The notes under the pieces: generated by a model
Database searches by the model: none
Told to the model about the DNA's origin: nothing
What the model saw: only the letters and a program-made list of their open reading frames with translations
Source: an uncultured Bacteroides sp.
GTDB lineage: Bacteria; Bacteroidota; Bacteroidia; Bacteroidales; Bacteroidaceae
Assembly (NCBI GenBank): GCA_944322285.1
Contig: CALUOR010000018.1
Coordinates: 1-64,000 of the forward strand
Length of the DNA stretch: 64,000 nt
Reading direction: 5' to 3'
Made by a program: the position numbers and the translations under genes
Part shown: positions 27,626 through 36,319 of the stretch, in pieces
How positions within the stretch are numbered: position 1 is the stretch's first letter
Layout of the letters: the number at the start of each line of letters is the position of its first letter

Positions 27626-27916
27626 AAAAGATGTATGGTAAAATCGTACATCTATGTGCACAAATCGTACGGAATCGGTTTTTAATGAGAGATTCCGCAT
27701 CCTTCACAAGGCGGAGATATGAAACATCCGTGAAGGATGTATCTTTCACAGTATTCGATTTAAAATCAGGATGTTATGCTATCGTGAAGGCGTGAAACTT
27801 ACAACGGAAAGATTTGTGTAGAGGGGTGAAACATGTGGTCTTTCCGGTACAGAAACGGCCTGTTTTCAAGCGGTCAAATTACGTTTAATCAGAAGCTCGT
27901 TCCCATTTAAAGGGAC

Positions 27917-27960
27917 GGGGCGGCACATTAAATGATAAGGGGCGGCACGTTAAATGAAAA
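27917..27960. repeat. Array D: two 22-nt direct units
   Basis: GGGGCGGCAC(A/G)TTAAATGA(T/A)AA occurs at 27917-27938 and 27939-27960, exactly 22 nt each, preceded by an inverted CATTTAAAGGGACG half-unit. Confidence 0.75.
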
Positions 27961-28211
27961 TTTAGCGTAAATAAATTTGCCGGTTTATTTTGATGCTTGC
28001 TATTTATTCTTTTTATATCGCGCAAAGCATAAAAGATATTCAATCAGTATCTTTTACACTTTTTTCACCATAATTCCATTGTCTATTCTATGTTTATTTC
28101 TGTTTTTGTCTTTTGTGTGATATTTCCGTAATTATTGCTGAATACACATAGAAATCTCTGAAACATAGTTAAAAATAAGCGTTAAAACAAATGTGTGTAT
28201 TTTAAATTAGG

Positions 28212-28274
28212 TACTTTTGCAAGGCTGAAAACTGAAAGGGGTTTTTGAGTTTTCAACTTGTGCCTCGTTGAAAA
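28212..28274 (+). promoter_or_regulatory. Efflux operon promoter and leader hairpin
   Basis: A -7 box TACTTTTG (28212-28219) would give a leader of about 100 nt. Inside it TTTTCAAC (28250-28257) pairs with GTTGAAAA (28267-28274), a stem with no T-run after it. No repressor gene is adjacent. Confidence 0.55.
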
Positions 28275-28326
28275 GGCTTAATTGTTGCAAAATTTAAATT
28301 TGAATACAGATAACTAATAAATTAGT

Positions 28327-29502
28327 ATGAAGAGTAGATTAGTATTATCATTATGTTGCCTTGCTCTGTTTAGCAGTTGCGGAGGAGGTGACAAGGGCGC
28401 CGGCAATGCGCCGGAGTATGCAGTATTGGAAACTCAGGCGACAACAGCCCATTTGACCAACAGTTATCCGGCTACTATCCGAGGTAAGCAGGATGTGGAG
28501 ATACGTCCTATGGTGAGTGGATTCATCACGAAGTTGCACGTAGACGAGGGTTCGGTGGTAAAGAAGGGACAAGTGTTGTTTACCATTGATCAAGTGCAAT
28601 ACAAGGCAGCCGTAGAGACGGCCAAGGCAGCCGTAGAGACGGCTAAAGCGGCCCTGCAGACGCAAGAGCTGACTACCCAAAACAACCGGGAGCTGAATAA
28701 AAAAGGTATCGTGAGCGATTATCAGCTGAGCACTTCGGAAAACCAATTGGCACAGGCCAAAGCTTCACTGGCACAGGCGGAAGCTTCGCTGACGAACGCC
28801 AAGCGTAACTTGGAGTACACTGAGGTAACTAGTCCGAGCGATGGTATCATAGGTCAGGTGCCTTACCGTATCGGTAGCCTGGTAAGCGCTTCGATGGCTA
28901 CGCCGCTGACTACGGTGGCCGATAATTCGTCCATGTTCGCTTATTTTTCCATGGCAGAACGTCAGTTACTGGCTTTGATTAAGGAAGGTGGCTCGCAAAA
29001 GGAGATTGTGGAAAAGATGCCCAAGGTTCGTTTGCAACTGATAGACGAAACAATGTATCCGGACAGCGGACGGGTGGAGACTATCAGTGGTGTGATAGAC
29101 CCCACGACGGGTTCGGTAAGCATGCGTGCCATGTTCCCCAATGAGCACAATGTGTTGCGCAGTAATTCGACCGGAAAAGTGGTATTCCCGAATGTGTTGA
29201 CAAACGTGATATTGGTGCCTCAGTCGGCCACAACGGAAATTCAGGACAAGAAGTTTGTATTTGTCGTACAGGCGGACAACACGGTGAAGAATACGGAGAT
29301 TCAGGTGTATCGTTTGAACGATGGTCAGAATTACTATGTGACAAGCGGTTTGAAGGCCGGCGACAAGATTGTGGTGGAAGGTGTGCAGGCTTTGCATGAC
29401 GGACAGGCCATTACGCCTATTACGCCTGCCGAAAAGGAAGCTGCCTACCAAAAGGCACTGGAAGACCAACGGAGCGGTAACATCCAGTCGGCATTCCAAT
29501 AA
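28327..29502 (+). CDS. RND efflux periplasmic adaptor (MFP) lipoprotein
   Basis: A 391-residue AcrA-like adaptor linking the inner-membrane pump to the outer-membrane channel. A lipobox (LFSSC) at about residue 19 anchors it. The barrel-sandwich/lipoyl halves are visible as VEIRPMVSGFITKLHVDEGSVVKKGQVLFTID and TEVTSPSDGIIGQVPYRIGSLV. The hairpin between them holds the repeat AAVETAKAAVETAKAAL. The C-terminal membrane-proximal domain ends in VVVEGVQALHDGQAITP. First gene of a three-gene tripartite pump operon. Confidence 0.96.
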   Translation: MKSRLVLSLCCLALFSSCGGGDKGAGNAPEYAVLETQATTAHLTNSYPATIRGKQDVEIRPMVSGFITKLHVDEGSVVKKGQVLFTIDQVQYKAAVETAKAAVETAKAALQTQELTTQNNRELNKKGIVSDYQLSTSENQLAQAKASLAQAEASLTNAKRNLEYTEVTSPSDGIIGQVPYRIGSLVSASMATPLTTVADNSSMFAYFSMAERQLLALIKEGGSQKEIVEKMPKVRLQLIDETMYPDSGRVETISGVIDPTTGSVSMRAMFPNEHNVLRSNSTGKVVFPNVLTNVILVPQSATTEIQDKKFVFVVQADNTVKNTEIQVYRLNDGQNYYVTSGLKAGDKIVVEGVQALHDGQAITPITPAEKEAAYQKALEDQRSGNIQSAFQ

Positions 29503-29638
29503 AAACAAGTGCCAAGTATCATTTACCAAGTACGATTTACTTAGATGAAAAGACAGCAAAGTATCGTAAATTGTAAATGAATAGGTGAATAAGATTGCTA
29601 AACAGTAAATAGTAAATTGCTAAATAGTAAATGAATAT

Positions 29639-32600
29639 ATGAACTTAGCCAGATTTATAAATCGTCCGGTATTGTCAACGGTGATTTCTGTCCTGTTGGT
29701 TATTTTGGGTTTTATCGGACTGGCCACGCTGCCCGTCACCCAATATCCGGACATCGCGCCTCCTACGGTCAACGTGAGCGCGAGCTATCCGGGCGCAAAC
29801 GCCCAGACCGTGCTGAACGCGGTCATTTCGCCGTTGGAAGACCAGATCAACGGTGTGGAAGGTATGATGTATATGACGTCCGATGCTTCGAACAACGGTT
29901 CGGGATCCATTACGATTTATTTCAATCAGGGTACTGACCCGGACATGGCGCAGGTAAACGTGCAGAACCGTGTGACCGCCGCCCAGGGTTTGTTGCCGCA
30001 GGAAGTAACGCAAATCGGTGTGACGACCCGTAAACGTCAGACATCCATGCTGATGATTTTCACCATCTACGACATAGAGGACAAGTATAACATCGAGTTT
30101 ATTGAGAACTACGGTAACATCAATGTCATTCCTGAAATCAAACGTGTGGCCGGTGTAGGTGACGCCTTCGTAATGGGTGCGGACTACTCCATGCGTATTT
30201 GGCTGAAGCCGGATGTGATGGCACAATACGGATTGATTCCTGCGGACATTAGTTCCGCTTTGGCTGAACAGAACATCGAAGCGGCTCCGGGACAGTTTGG
30301 TGAACGCAGTAACCAAAGTTTCCAATATACTATCCGCTATCGCGGACGTTTGCAGACGCCTGAGGAGTTTGAGAACATTGTCATCAAGGCATTGGCCGAC
30401 GGTGAGGTGCTGCGCATGAAAGATGTGGCGACCATTGAACTGGGACGTAACACGTACGGATTCGACAATACGGTGGACGGACACAAGGGTGTCAGCTGTA
30501 TTGTTTATCAGATGGCCGGTACCAACGCGACGGCTACCATCCAGAACCTGGAGAAGGTACTTGCGGAGATGCAGAAATCCATGCCTGCCGGCTTGGGTAT
30601 CAACATCGCCCAAAGCGCCAATGACTTCCTCTTCGCTTCTATCCATGAGGTGGTCAAGACGTTGATAGAGGCGTTCATCCTGGTGTTCATCGTGGTGTAC
30701 ATTTTCTTGCAGGACATGCGCTCTACGTTGATTCCTGCCATTGCCATCCCGGTAGCATTGATTGCAACGTTCTTTATGCTGAAGATTATCGGTTTCAGTG
30801 TCAACCTGCTTACGTTGTCGGCCATGGTGCTTGCCATTGCCATTGTGGTGGACGACGCGATAGTCGTCGTCGAGGGCGTCCATGCCAAGCTGGACCAGGG
30901 TTATAAGTCGGCCCGTCTGGCAGCCATCGACGCCATGCATGAGTTGGGCGGCGCACTGGTATCCATTACGCTGGTCATGATGTCCGTGTTTATCCCCGTG
31001 AGCTTTATGGGCGGTACGGCGGGTACGTTCTACCAGCAGTTCGGTCTGACCATGGCTATCGCCATCTTCTTCTCCGCTGTAAACGCTTTGACATTGAGTC
31101 CGGCTCTGTGTGCCATCTTCTTGAAACCGCACAATACCGAAGGCGGACATGAAGCTTCGCTGAAAGAACGTATTGGTACGGCAACGAAAGAAGCGCGTAA
31201 GATATGGATTCAACGTTATGCGCAGGGATTGGGTAAGTTTATGAAGCCGAAGCTGACCATCCTCTTTACTATCGTGGCCATTTTGGGTATGATATTCGGT
31301 ATGTTCAGTTTCGGAGAGCATCCGGTGCTGTGCCCGATATTCATTGTTATCAGTATCATGGCCGTAGCCGGTATGACGACCGATGAATTCAAGCATTCGT
31401 TCAACAGTTCGTATGATTCCCTTTTGGGTAAATATAAGAAGCAGGTATTGAAATACATTCAGAAACGTTGGCTGAGCGGCGGACTGGTTGTCGCTTCCAT
31501 CGTCCTGCTGATAGTGTTCATGCAGATTACGCCGACCGGTATGGTGCCGAACGAGGATACGGGTACCATCATGGGTGCTGTGACATTGCCTCCCGGCACT
31601 TCGCAGGAACGCGCGCAGAAGATATTGGCGCGTGTGGACAGCCTGATTGCCGCCGAGCCTGCCGTACAGTCGCGTACCGTGATTTCCGGATTTAGCTTTA
31701 TCGGTGGTCAGGGTCCCGGTTACGGTTCGGTCATTGTCAAGCTGAAACCTTGGGAGGAACGTTCGACGATGCAGAATTCGACCATTGTGTATGCGACCCT
31801 TTTCATGCGTGCGCAAAAGGTTATCAAGGAAGCGCAGGTATTGTTCTTCGCTCCGCCTATGATTCCGGGTTACTCTATCTCTACCGACATCGAGTTGAAC
31901 ATGCAGGATAAGACCGGTGGTAGCTTGGACCGTTTTTACAGCGTAGTACAAAATTATATGGCTGCTTTGAAGGAACGTCCGGAAGTGACGTCGGCCGCTA
32001 CGAACTTCAATCCCAGCTTCCCGCAATACCAACTGGACATCGATGCCGCCGCATGTAAGCGTGCCGGTATCAAGCCAAACGACATTTTGAGCGTGATGCA
32101 AGGATACTATGGTGGTCTATATGCGTCGAACTTCAACAGTTTCGGTAAGATGTTCCGTGTCATGGTGCAGGCCGAACGCGACGCTACGAAGAATTTAGAG
32201 TCATTGGAGAGCATCAAGGTGCGCAACGATAAAGGCGAAATGGCTCCTGTCAGTCAGTTCGTAAAGCTGACGAAGGTGTATGGTCCGGATGTTATCAACC
32301 GTTTCAACCTGTACACATCCATGAAGGTGATGGTGACACCAGCTACCGGTTACACGTCCGGTCAGGCGTTGCAGGCGATTGCCGAAGTGGCCGAGCAGAA
32401 CTTGCCCGCAGGTTTCGGTTACGAATTGGGAGGTATGGCGCGTGAGGAGGCTGAGACGAGTGGAAGTTCTACGGGTATTATTTTTATCCTCTGCTTCGTG
32501 TTCGTTTACCTGTTGCTGAGTGCGCAGTACGAAAGTTACATTCTGCCGTTGGCCGTATTGCTCTCTGTTCCTTTCGGATTGCTGGGTAGCTTCCTCTTTG

Positions 32601-33070
32601 TGAACGGTGCCAGCCTGATTGGCGGTATTCCTGCTTTGCAGATGATTATCGGCACCATGTCCAACAACATCTACATGCAGATTGCCTTGATTATGTTGAT
32701 GGGTCTGTTGGCGAAGAACGCCATCTTGATTGTAGAGTTCGCACTCGACCGTCGTAAGATGGGTATGAGCATCACGTGGGCAGCCGTTCTTGGTGCTGCC
32801 GCCCGTTTGCGTCCTATCTTGATGACATCGTTGGCTATGGTTATCGGTCTGTTGCCGTTGATGTTTGCCAGCGGTGCGGGTGCCAACGGTTACCGTACGT
32901 TGGGTACATCGGCCATCGGTGGTATGTTGATTGGTATGATTCTGCAAATCTTCATCGTACCGGCTCTGTTCGTAGCCTTCCAGTATTTGCAAGAGAAGGT
33001 GAAACCGATGGAGTGGGACGATGTGGACAATTCCGATGCTACGGCTGAGATAGAACAATACAGTAAATAA
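29639..33070 (+). CDS. RND family multidrug efflux permease (HAE1 type)
   Basis: A 1143-residue AcrB-like proton/drug antiporter. It begins MNLARFINRPVLSTVISVLLVILG and has twelve transmembrane helices in two sets of six with two large periplasmic loops. TM4 carries the proton-relay acidic pair in AIVVDDAIVVVEGVHAKL. It is about 95 residues longer than E. coli AcrB; the extra sequence sits around residues 505-620 between the two halves (SLKERIGTATKEARKIW... to KKQVLKYIQKRW), with two more hydrophobic stretches. Substrates are not deducible. The long minus-strand frame opposite this gene is a codon-bias artefact. Confidence 0.97.
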   Translation: MNLARFINRPVLSTVISVLLVILGFIGLATLPVTQYPDIAPPTVNVSASYPGANAQTVLNAVISPLEDQINGVEGMMYMTSDASNNGSGSITIYFNQGTDPDMAQVNVQNRVTAAQGLLPQEVTQIGVTTRKRQTSMLMIFTIYDIEDKYNIEFIENYGNINVIPEIKRVAGVGDAFVMGADYSMRIWLKPDVMAQYGLIPADISSALAEQNIEAAPGQFGERSNQSFQYTIRYRGRLQTPEEFENIVIKALADGEVLRMKDVATIELGRNTYGFDNTVDGHKGVSCIVYQMAGTNATATIQNLEKVLAEMQKSMPAGLGINIAQSANDFLFASIHEVVKTLIEAFILVFIVVYIFLQDMRSTLIPAIAIPVALIATFFMLKIIGFSVNLLTLSAMVLAIAIVVDDAIVVVEGVHAKLDQGYKSARLAAIDAMHELGGALVSITLVMMSVFIPVSFMGGTAGTFYQQFGLTMAIAIFFSAVNALTLSPALCAIFLKPHNTEGGHEASLKERIGTATKEARKIWIQRYAQGLGKFMKPKLTILFTIVAILGMIFGMFSFGEHPVLCPIFIVISIMAVAGMTTDEFKHSFNSSYDSLLGKYKKQVLKYIQKRWLSGGLVVASIVLLIVFMQITPTGMVPNEDTGTIMGAVTLPPGTSQERAQKILARVDSLIAAEPAVQSRTVISGFSFIGGQGPGYGSVIVKLKPWEERSTMQNSTIVYATLFMRAQKVIKEAQVLFFAPPMIPGYSISTDIELNMQDKTGGSLDRFYSVVQNYMAALKERPEVTSAATNFNPSFPQYQLDIDAAACKRAGIKPNDILSVMQGYYGGLYASNFNSFGKMFRVMVQAERDATKNLESLESIKVRNDKGEMAPVSQFVKLTKVYGPDVINRFNLYTSMKVMVTPATGYTSGQALQAIAEVAEQNLPAGFGYELGGMAREEAETSGSSTGIIFILCFVFVYLLLSAQYESYILPLAVLLSVPFGLLGSFLFVNGASLIGGIPALQMIIGTMSNNIYMQIALIMLMGLLAKNAILIVEFALDRRKMGMSITWAAVLGAAARLRPILMTSLAMVIGLLPLMFASGAGANGYRTLGTSAIGGMLIGMILQIFIVPALFVAFQYLQEKVKPMEWDDVDNSDATAEIEQYSK

Positions 33071-33170
33071 CAATTTAAATGAAGAACTAAAAATGAAGAA
33101 TGAAGAATTTTCTTGTAGTAAGGTAAGAACAGGTAATTCTTCATTCCTCATTCTTCATTCTTAATTTAAA
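33071..33170. repeat. TGAAGAAT-type palindromic element, copy 1
   Basis: ATGAAGAACT, AAAATGAAGAATGAAGAATT (33079-33109 region) and, inverted, AATTCTTCATTCCTCATTCTTCATTCTTAATTT (33135-33167). It forms an imperfect long hairpin in the gap between permease and channel genes. Related copies lie near 36226, 48326 and 49586. Confidence 0.8.
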
Positions 33171-33176
33171 ATATAT

Positions 33177-34565
33177 ATGAAAGGAAAAATCATCACTCTG
33201 ATGTGTGCAACCGCTCTTCTAAGCAGTTGTCACATCTATAAAGCATACGACAGACCGGAAGACATCTCCGTGGAAGGTCTGTACCGTGACACGGCCTTGG
33301 TGAACAGTGCTGCGGCTTCCGACACCACTAACTTCGGTAATGTGCCTTGGAGGGAAGTGTTTACCGACCCGCAGTTGCAAGGTTACATCGAACAGGCGTT
33401 GGCAAGTAATGCAGATTTGCGCTCTGCCATGCTGAATGTGGAGTCCGCACAGGCTGCGTTGATGTCGGCTCGTTTGGCTTATTTGCCGCAGATAGGTTTA
33501 AGCCCGCAAGGTACGCTGACCAATTGGAACAAAGGCGAGGCTACTTCAAAGACTTATTCTATTCCCGTTACCGCCAGTTGGCAGATTGACTTGTTCGGTC
33601 AGATTTTAAATCCAAAACGTGCCGCACAGGTTTCATTGAAACAAGCTGAATACAATCAGCAGGCTGTCCAGACACAACTGATTGCCAGCACGGCCAATAT
33701 CTATTATACGTTGTTGATGCTGGACCGCCAGTTGCAGATTACGGAAAATACGGCTGATGTACTGAAGAAGTATGTGGAAACGATGGAAGCGATGTACGAA
33801 TATGGCAGCGTGAACAGTGCGGCCATCGAGCAAAGCCGCAGTGCCTATGCGCAAGTGGTGGCTTCCTTGTCCGACTTGCGCCAAAGCCTGACAGAGACGG
33901 AGAACGCTTTCTGCCTGATACTGAATGAGCCGGCACATGCCATTGAGCGTGGCGTGTTGGAAGACCAGGTATTGCCTACAGAGTTCTCGGCTGGTATTCC
34001 CATTCAGTTACTTTCCAATCGTCCGGATGTGAAGGCCGCTGAAATGACGTTAGCCGCTTGTTATTACAACACGAACAGTGCCCGTGCCGCCTTCTATCCG
34101 AACATCACGTTAAGTGGTTCGGCCGGATGGACAAACAGTAGCGGGGCAGGTATCGTCAATCCGGGTAAGCTATTAGCTTCTTTGGTGGGCTCTTTGACTC
34201 AGCCCTTGTTCTATCGGGGTACGAACATTGCCCGCCTCAAACAAGCTAAGGCACAGGAAGAGCAGGCGAAGATTGGTTTTCAGACCGCTCTGCTCAACGC
34301 CGGAAACGAGGTGAGCAATGCCCTTTCTTTGTACCAGAATACGTTGGCAAAAGTTAATTCCCGCACCATGCAGGTAAATTCTTCCCGCAAAGCGGCTGAA
34401 GATACAAAAGAATTGTTTAACTTAGGCACGTCAACCTATCTGGAAGTGCTGACAGCCGAACAATCGTACCTCAGCGCGCAGTTGTCCGAGGTATCTGATA
34501 CGTTCGATCAAATGCAGGCTGTCATCAATTTGTACCAGGCATTAGGTGGAGGAAGAGAAAATTAA
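33177..34565 (+). CDS. Outer-membrane efflux channel (TolC/NodT family)
   Basis: A 462-residue lipoprotein channel with lipobox LLSSC (about residue 17). It contains two outer-membrane-efflux-protein repeats with long helices, for example LQGYIEQALASNADLRSAMLNVESAQAALMSARLAYLPQIGLSPQG and, in the second, RPDVKAAEMTLAACYYNTNSARAAFYPNITLSGSAGW. It completes the RND tripartite pump as the third gene. The gap from the permease holds a palindromic element, which may tune expression of the last gene. Confidence 0.96.
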   Translation: MKGKIITLMCATALLSSCHIYKAYDRPEDISVEGLYRDTALVNSAAASDTTNFGNVPWREVFTDPQLQGYIEQALASNADLRSAMLNVESAQAALMSARLAYLPQIGLSPQGTLTNWNKGEATSKTYSIPVTASWQIDLFGQILNPKRAAQVSLKQAEYNQQAVQTQLIASTANIYYTLLMLDRQLQITENTADVLKKYVETMEAMYEYGSVNSAAIEQSRSAYAQVVASLSDLRQSLTETENAFCLILNEPAHAIERGVLEDQVLPTEFSAGIPIQLLSNRPDVKAAEMTLAACYYNTNSARAAFYPNITLSGSAGWTNSSGAGIVNPGKLLASLVGSLTQPLFYRGTNIARLKQAKAQEEQAKIGFQTALLNAGNEVSNALSLYQNTLAKVNSRTMQVNSSRKAAEDTKELFNLGTSTYLEVLTAEQSYLSAQLSEVSDTFDQMQAVINLYQALGGGREN

Positions 34566-34583
34566 TACTTAAAATCTACTATC

Positions 34584-35360
34584 ATGATTAGTCCTTTAGC
34601 TTATGTAGACCCTGCCGCCAAGCTCGGTAAGAATGTAACGGTACAACCGTTCGCTTATATTGAAGGTGATGTGGAAATCGGTGATGATTGCGTCATCATG
34701 TCCGGTGCGCGTATTTTGAATGGTACCCGTATGGGTAAGAGCAATACCGTGCATCATGGCTCGGTGTTGGCCAGTACGCCGCAAGATTTCCATTATGAAG
34801 GTGAAGATAGTTTGCTTGTCATTGGTGACAAGAATGAAATCCGTGAGAATGTAGTGATTGCCCGTGCCACGCATAAGGAAGGCGGTACACACATCGGTAA
34901 CGAGAATTTTCTGATGGACGGTGTGCATCTGTGTCACGATGTACACATCGGCAACCATTGCGTGTTGGGTATCCGCAGCATGGTGGCCGGTGAGAGCCGG
35001 GTGGATGATTGCACCATCCTCAGCAGCAACGTCATCGTGCAGCAGAACTGCCACATTGGGAGTTGGGTGCTGATACAGTCCGGTTGCCGCATATCCAAGC
35101 ATGTACCTCCTTACGTCATTATGGCGGGGAATCCTGTGCAGTATCATGGCATCAACGCCGTTATCCTACAGCACAAGAGTGATGTGAACCACATCACTGA
35201 CCGAATTTTACGTCATATTATGAACGCCTACCGTCTGATTTATCAAGGTAACTTTAGCCTGCAGGATGCCGTGCTGAAGATTGAAGACCAAATTCCGATG
35301 AGCGATGAGATTCACAATATCCTGAATTTCATCCGCGAGGCGAAGGAGATAGTCAGATAA
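34584..35360 (+). CDS. LpxA-like UDP-N-acetylglucosamine O-acyltransferase
   Basis: A 258-residue left-handed beta-helix acyltransferase with hexapeptide repeats from the start (MISPLAYVDPAAKLGKNVTVQPFAYIEGDVEIGDD), the catalytic His region GVHLCHDVHIGNHC, and the C-terminal helical domain with HITDRILRHIMNAYRLIY. Length matches LpxA (about 262). It catalyses the first acylation of UDP-GlcNAc in lipid A synthesis. No lpxC/fabZ or lpxD gene lies nearby; in Bacteroides the main lpxA usually follows a fused lpxC-fabZ, so this may be a second paralogue. It is 18 bp behind the efflux channel gene, so transcribed with the pump. Confidence 0.85.
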   Translation: MISPLAYVDPAAKLGKNVTVQPFAYIEGDVEIGDDCVIMSGARILNGTRMGKSNTVHHGSVLASTPQDFHYEGEDSLLVIGDKNEIRENVVIARATHKEGGTHIGNENFLMDGVHLCHDVHIGNHCVLGIRSMVAGESRVDDCTILSSNVIVQQNCHIGSWVLIQSGCRISKHVPPYVIMAGNPVQYHGINAVILQHKSDVNHITDRILRHIMNAYRLIYQGNFSLQDAVLKIEDQIPMSDEIHNILNFIREAKEIVR

Positions 35361-35396
35361 GGATACTTGCCGGATGGGATTATCCGGGTCTTCTTG

Positions 35397-35477
35397 AACA
35401 CGGAGACACAAAGACACAGAGTTATTATTTCATGATTCCCATTGAAAAATTTCTTTGTGTCTTCGTGTCTCTGTGTT
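35397..35477. repeat. Imperfect palindrome with GACACAAAGACACAGAG arms
   Basis: Arms of 25 nt (35397-35421 and 35453-35477) pair with three wobble or mismatch positions; the right arm is followed by T-rich sequence. It lies between the convergent ends of the lpxA-like and CBM9-like genes, and may be a terminator or a dispersed palindromic element. Confidence 0.75.
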
Positions 35478-35498
35478 TTTTCGGTTCATTTCCGCTAT

Positions 35499-36215
35499 TT
35501 ATTCGAACCGCAGCGTGCCGAAAAACTCAGGACGGTGAAAGTCCGGAGCTTCTACGGCGATAGGATTCCAGGAAAGGAAATGGGGCGTCTGAAGCTTATC
35601 CCCGCACTTGTAGAAGTTGGCGCGCATGGTCTTGCCCGACAGCGATTTCACTTGATGCTTGAAGTAAGTGGCGGCAGGAATGATTAATACCACTTCCCAC
35701 GTACACTCGCCTATGCGTTCTTCGAAAGATACACGTCCTAAGCTTGCCCAGCGTTGTACATTGTCCAGTACGGTTTGGGGAGCAGGTTCCCTGCCGTTAC
35801 GGCTGCTGCCTGTGCCTACCAACAGTGTACCCGTACAATTACATTCCATATTATAATAGATACCGTCGTCTGTCGGGCTGGAGAAGAACTCCACGCAGGC
35901 GTCTTCCCACACAGGGCCGTTGTCCGTGGCGGCGACGGCACGTACGGACGCTTCGCGCACCTTGTAGTGGAGCACGATGGCGTCGCCTGTATGCGCTATG
36001 CGGAAGAATGTTTCAGGCCGGTAAGGATATTCTTTCCAATTTACTGTCTCAATGGGTACGAAAGCTATTCCTTCCGCGTCCAATAGGGCGGGTACGGCTT
36101 CCACCGATACGTCTTTCAAGCTGATTTTCTTTACATATAGTTCTTTCATATCAGTAGTTGATTGATTGCATGCTCCGCAAAGGGCGCAGAGGATGCAGAT
36201 AATTAAATATCTCAT
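35499..36215 (-). CDS. Carbohydrate-binding family 9-like lipoprotein
   Basis: A 238-residue exported protein with lipobox LCGAC (about residue 16). The beta-sandwich resembles CBM9/DOMON-type domains: WEDACVEFFSSPTDDGIYYNMECNCTGTLL, then CTWEVVLIIPAATYF and ANFYKCGDKLQTPHFLSWNPI. In Bacteroidota such proteins stand alone and probably bind sugars at the cell surface; the ligand is unknown. It is downstream of the NahK-like kinase on the same strand, separated by a palindromic element. Confidence 0.85.
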   Translation of the reverse strand: MRYLIICILCALCGACNQSTTDMKELYVKKISLKDVSVEAVPALLDAEGIAFVPIETVNWKEYPYRPETFFRIAHTGDAIVLHYKVREASVRAVAATDNGPVWEDACVEFFSSPTDDGIYYNMECNCTGTLLVGTGSSRNGREPAPQTVLDNVQRWASLGRVSFEERIGECTWEVVLIIPAATYFKHQVKSLSGKTMRANFYKCGDKLQTPHFLSWNPIAVEAPDFHRPEFFGTLRFE

Positions 36216-36225
36216 AGGTGTACAA

Positions 36226-36308
36226 AATTAAATGATGAATAAAGAATGAAGAATTCTTAAGGATGTCGCAAGGAAATTCTTAATTCTTCATTCTTAATTC
36301 TTCATTTA
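36226..36308. repeat. TGAAGAAT-type palindromic element, copy 2
   Basis: AAATGATGAATAAAGAATGAAGAATT followed by inverted AATTCTTAATTCTTCATTCTTAATTCTTCATTT; located between the kinase and the CBM9-like gene. Confidence 0.75.
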
Positions 36309-36319
36309 CAGCGCTACAT

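Larger units (their letters stand above)
27626..28326. other. Repeat-rich intergenic region before the efflux operon
   Basis: About 700 bp without a gene. AAATCGTAC occurs twice about 21 nt apart near 27645. An inverted repeat pairs CATCCTTCAC and GTGAAGGATG (about 27709-27742). Array D lies at 27917-27960, and a possible -7 box TAAATTTG at 27972-27979. The right part is AT-rich and carries the efflux operon promoter and leader. Confidence 0.6.

Noticed and set aside
29675..32101. 808-codon minus-strand open frame opposite the RND permease
   Set aside because: It is antisense to a clear AcrB-type protein. Its translation is low-complexity and rich in His, Arg and Gln, as expected from reading codon-biased DNA backwards.
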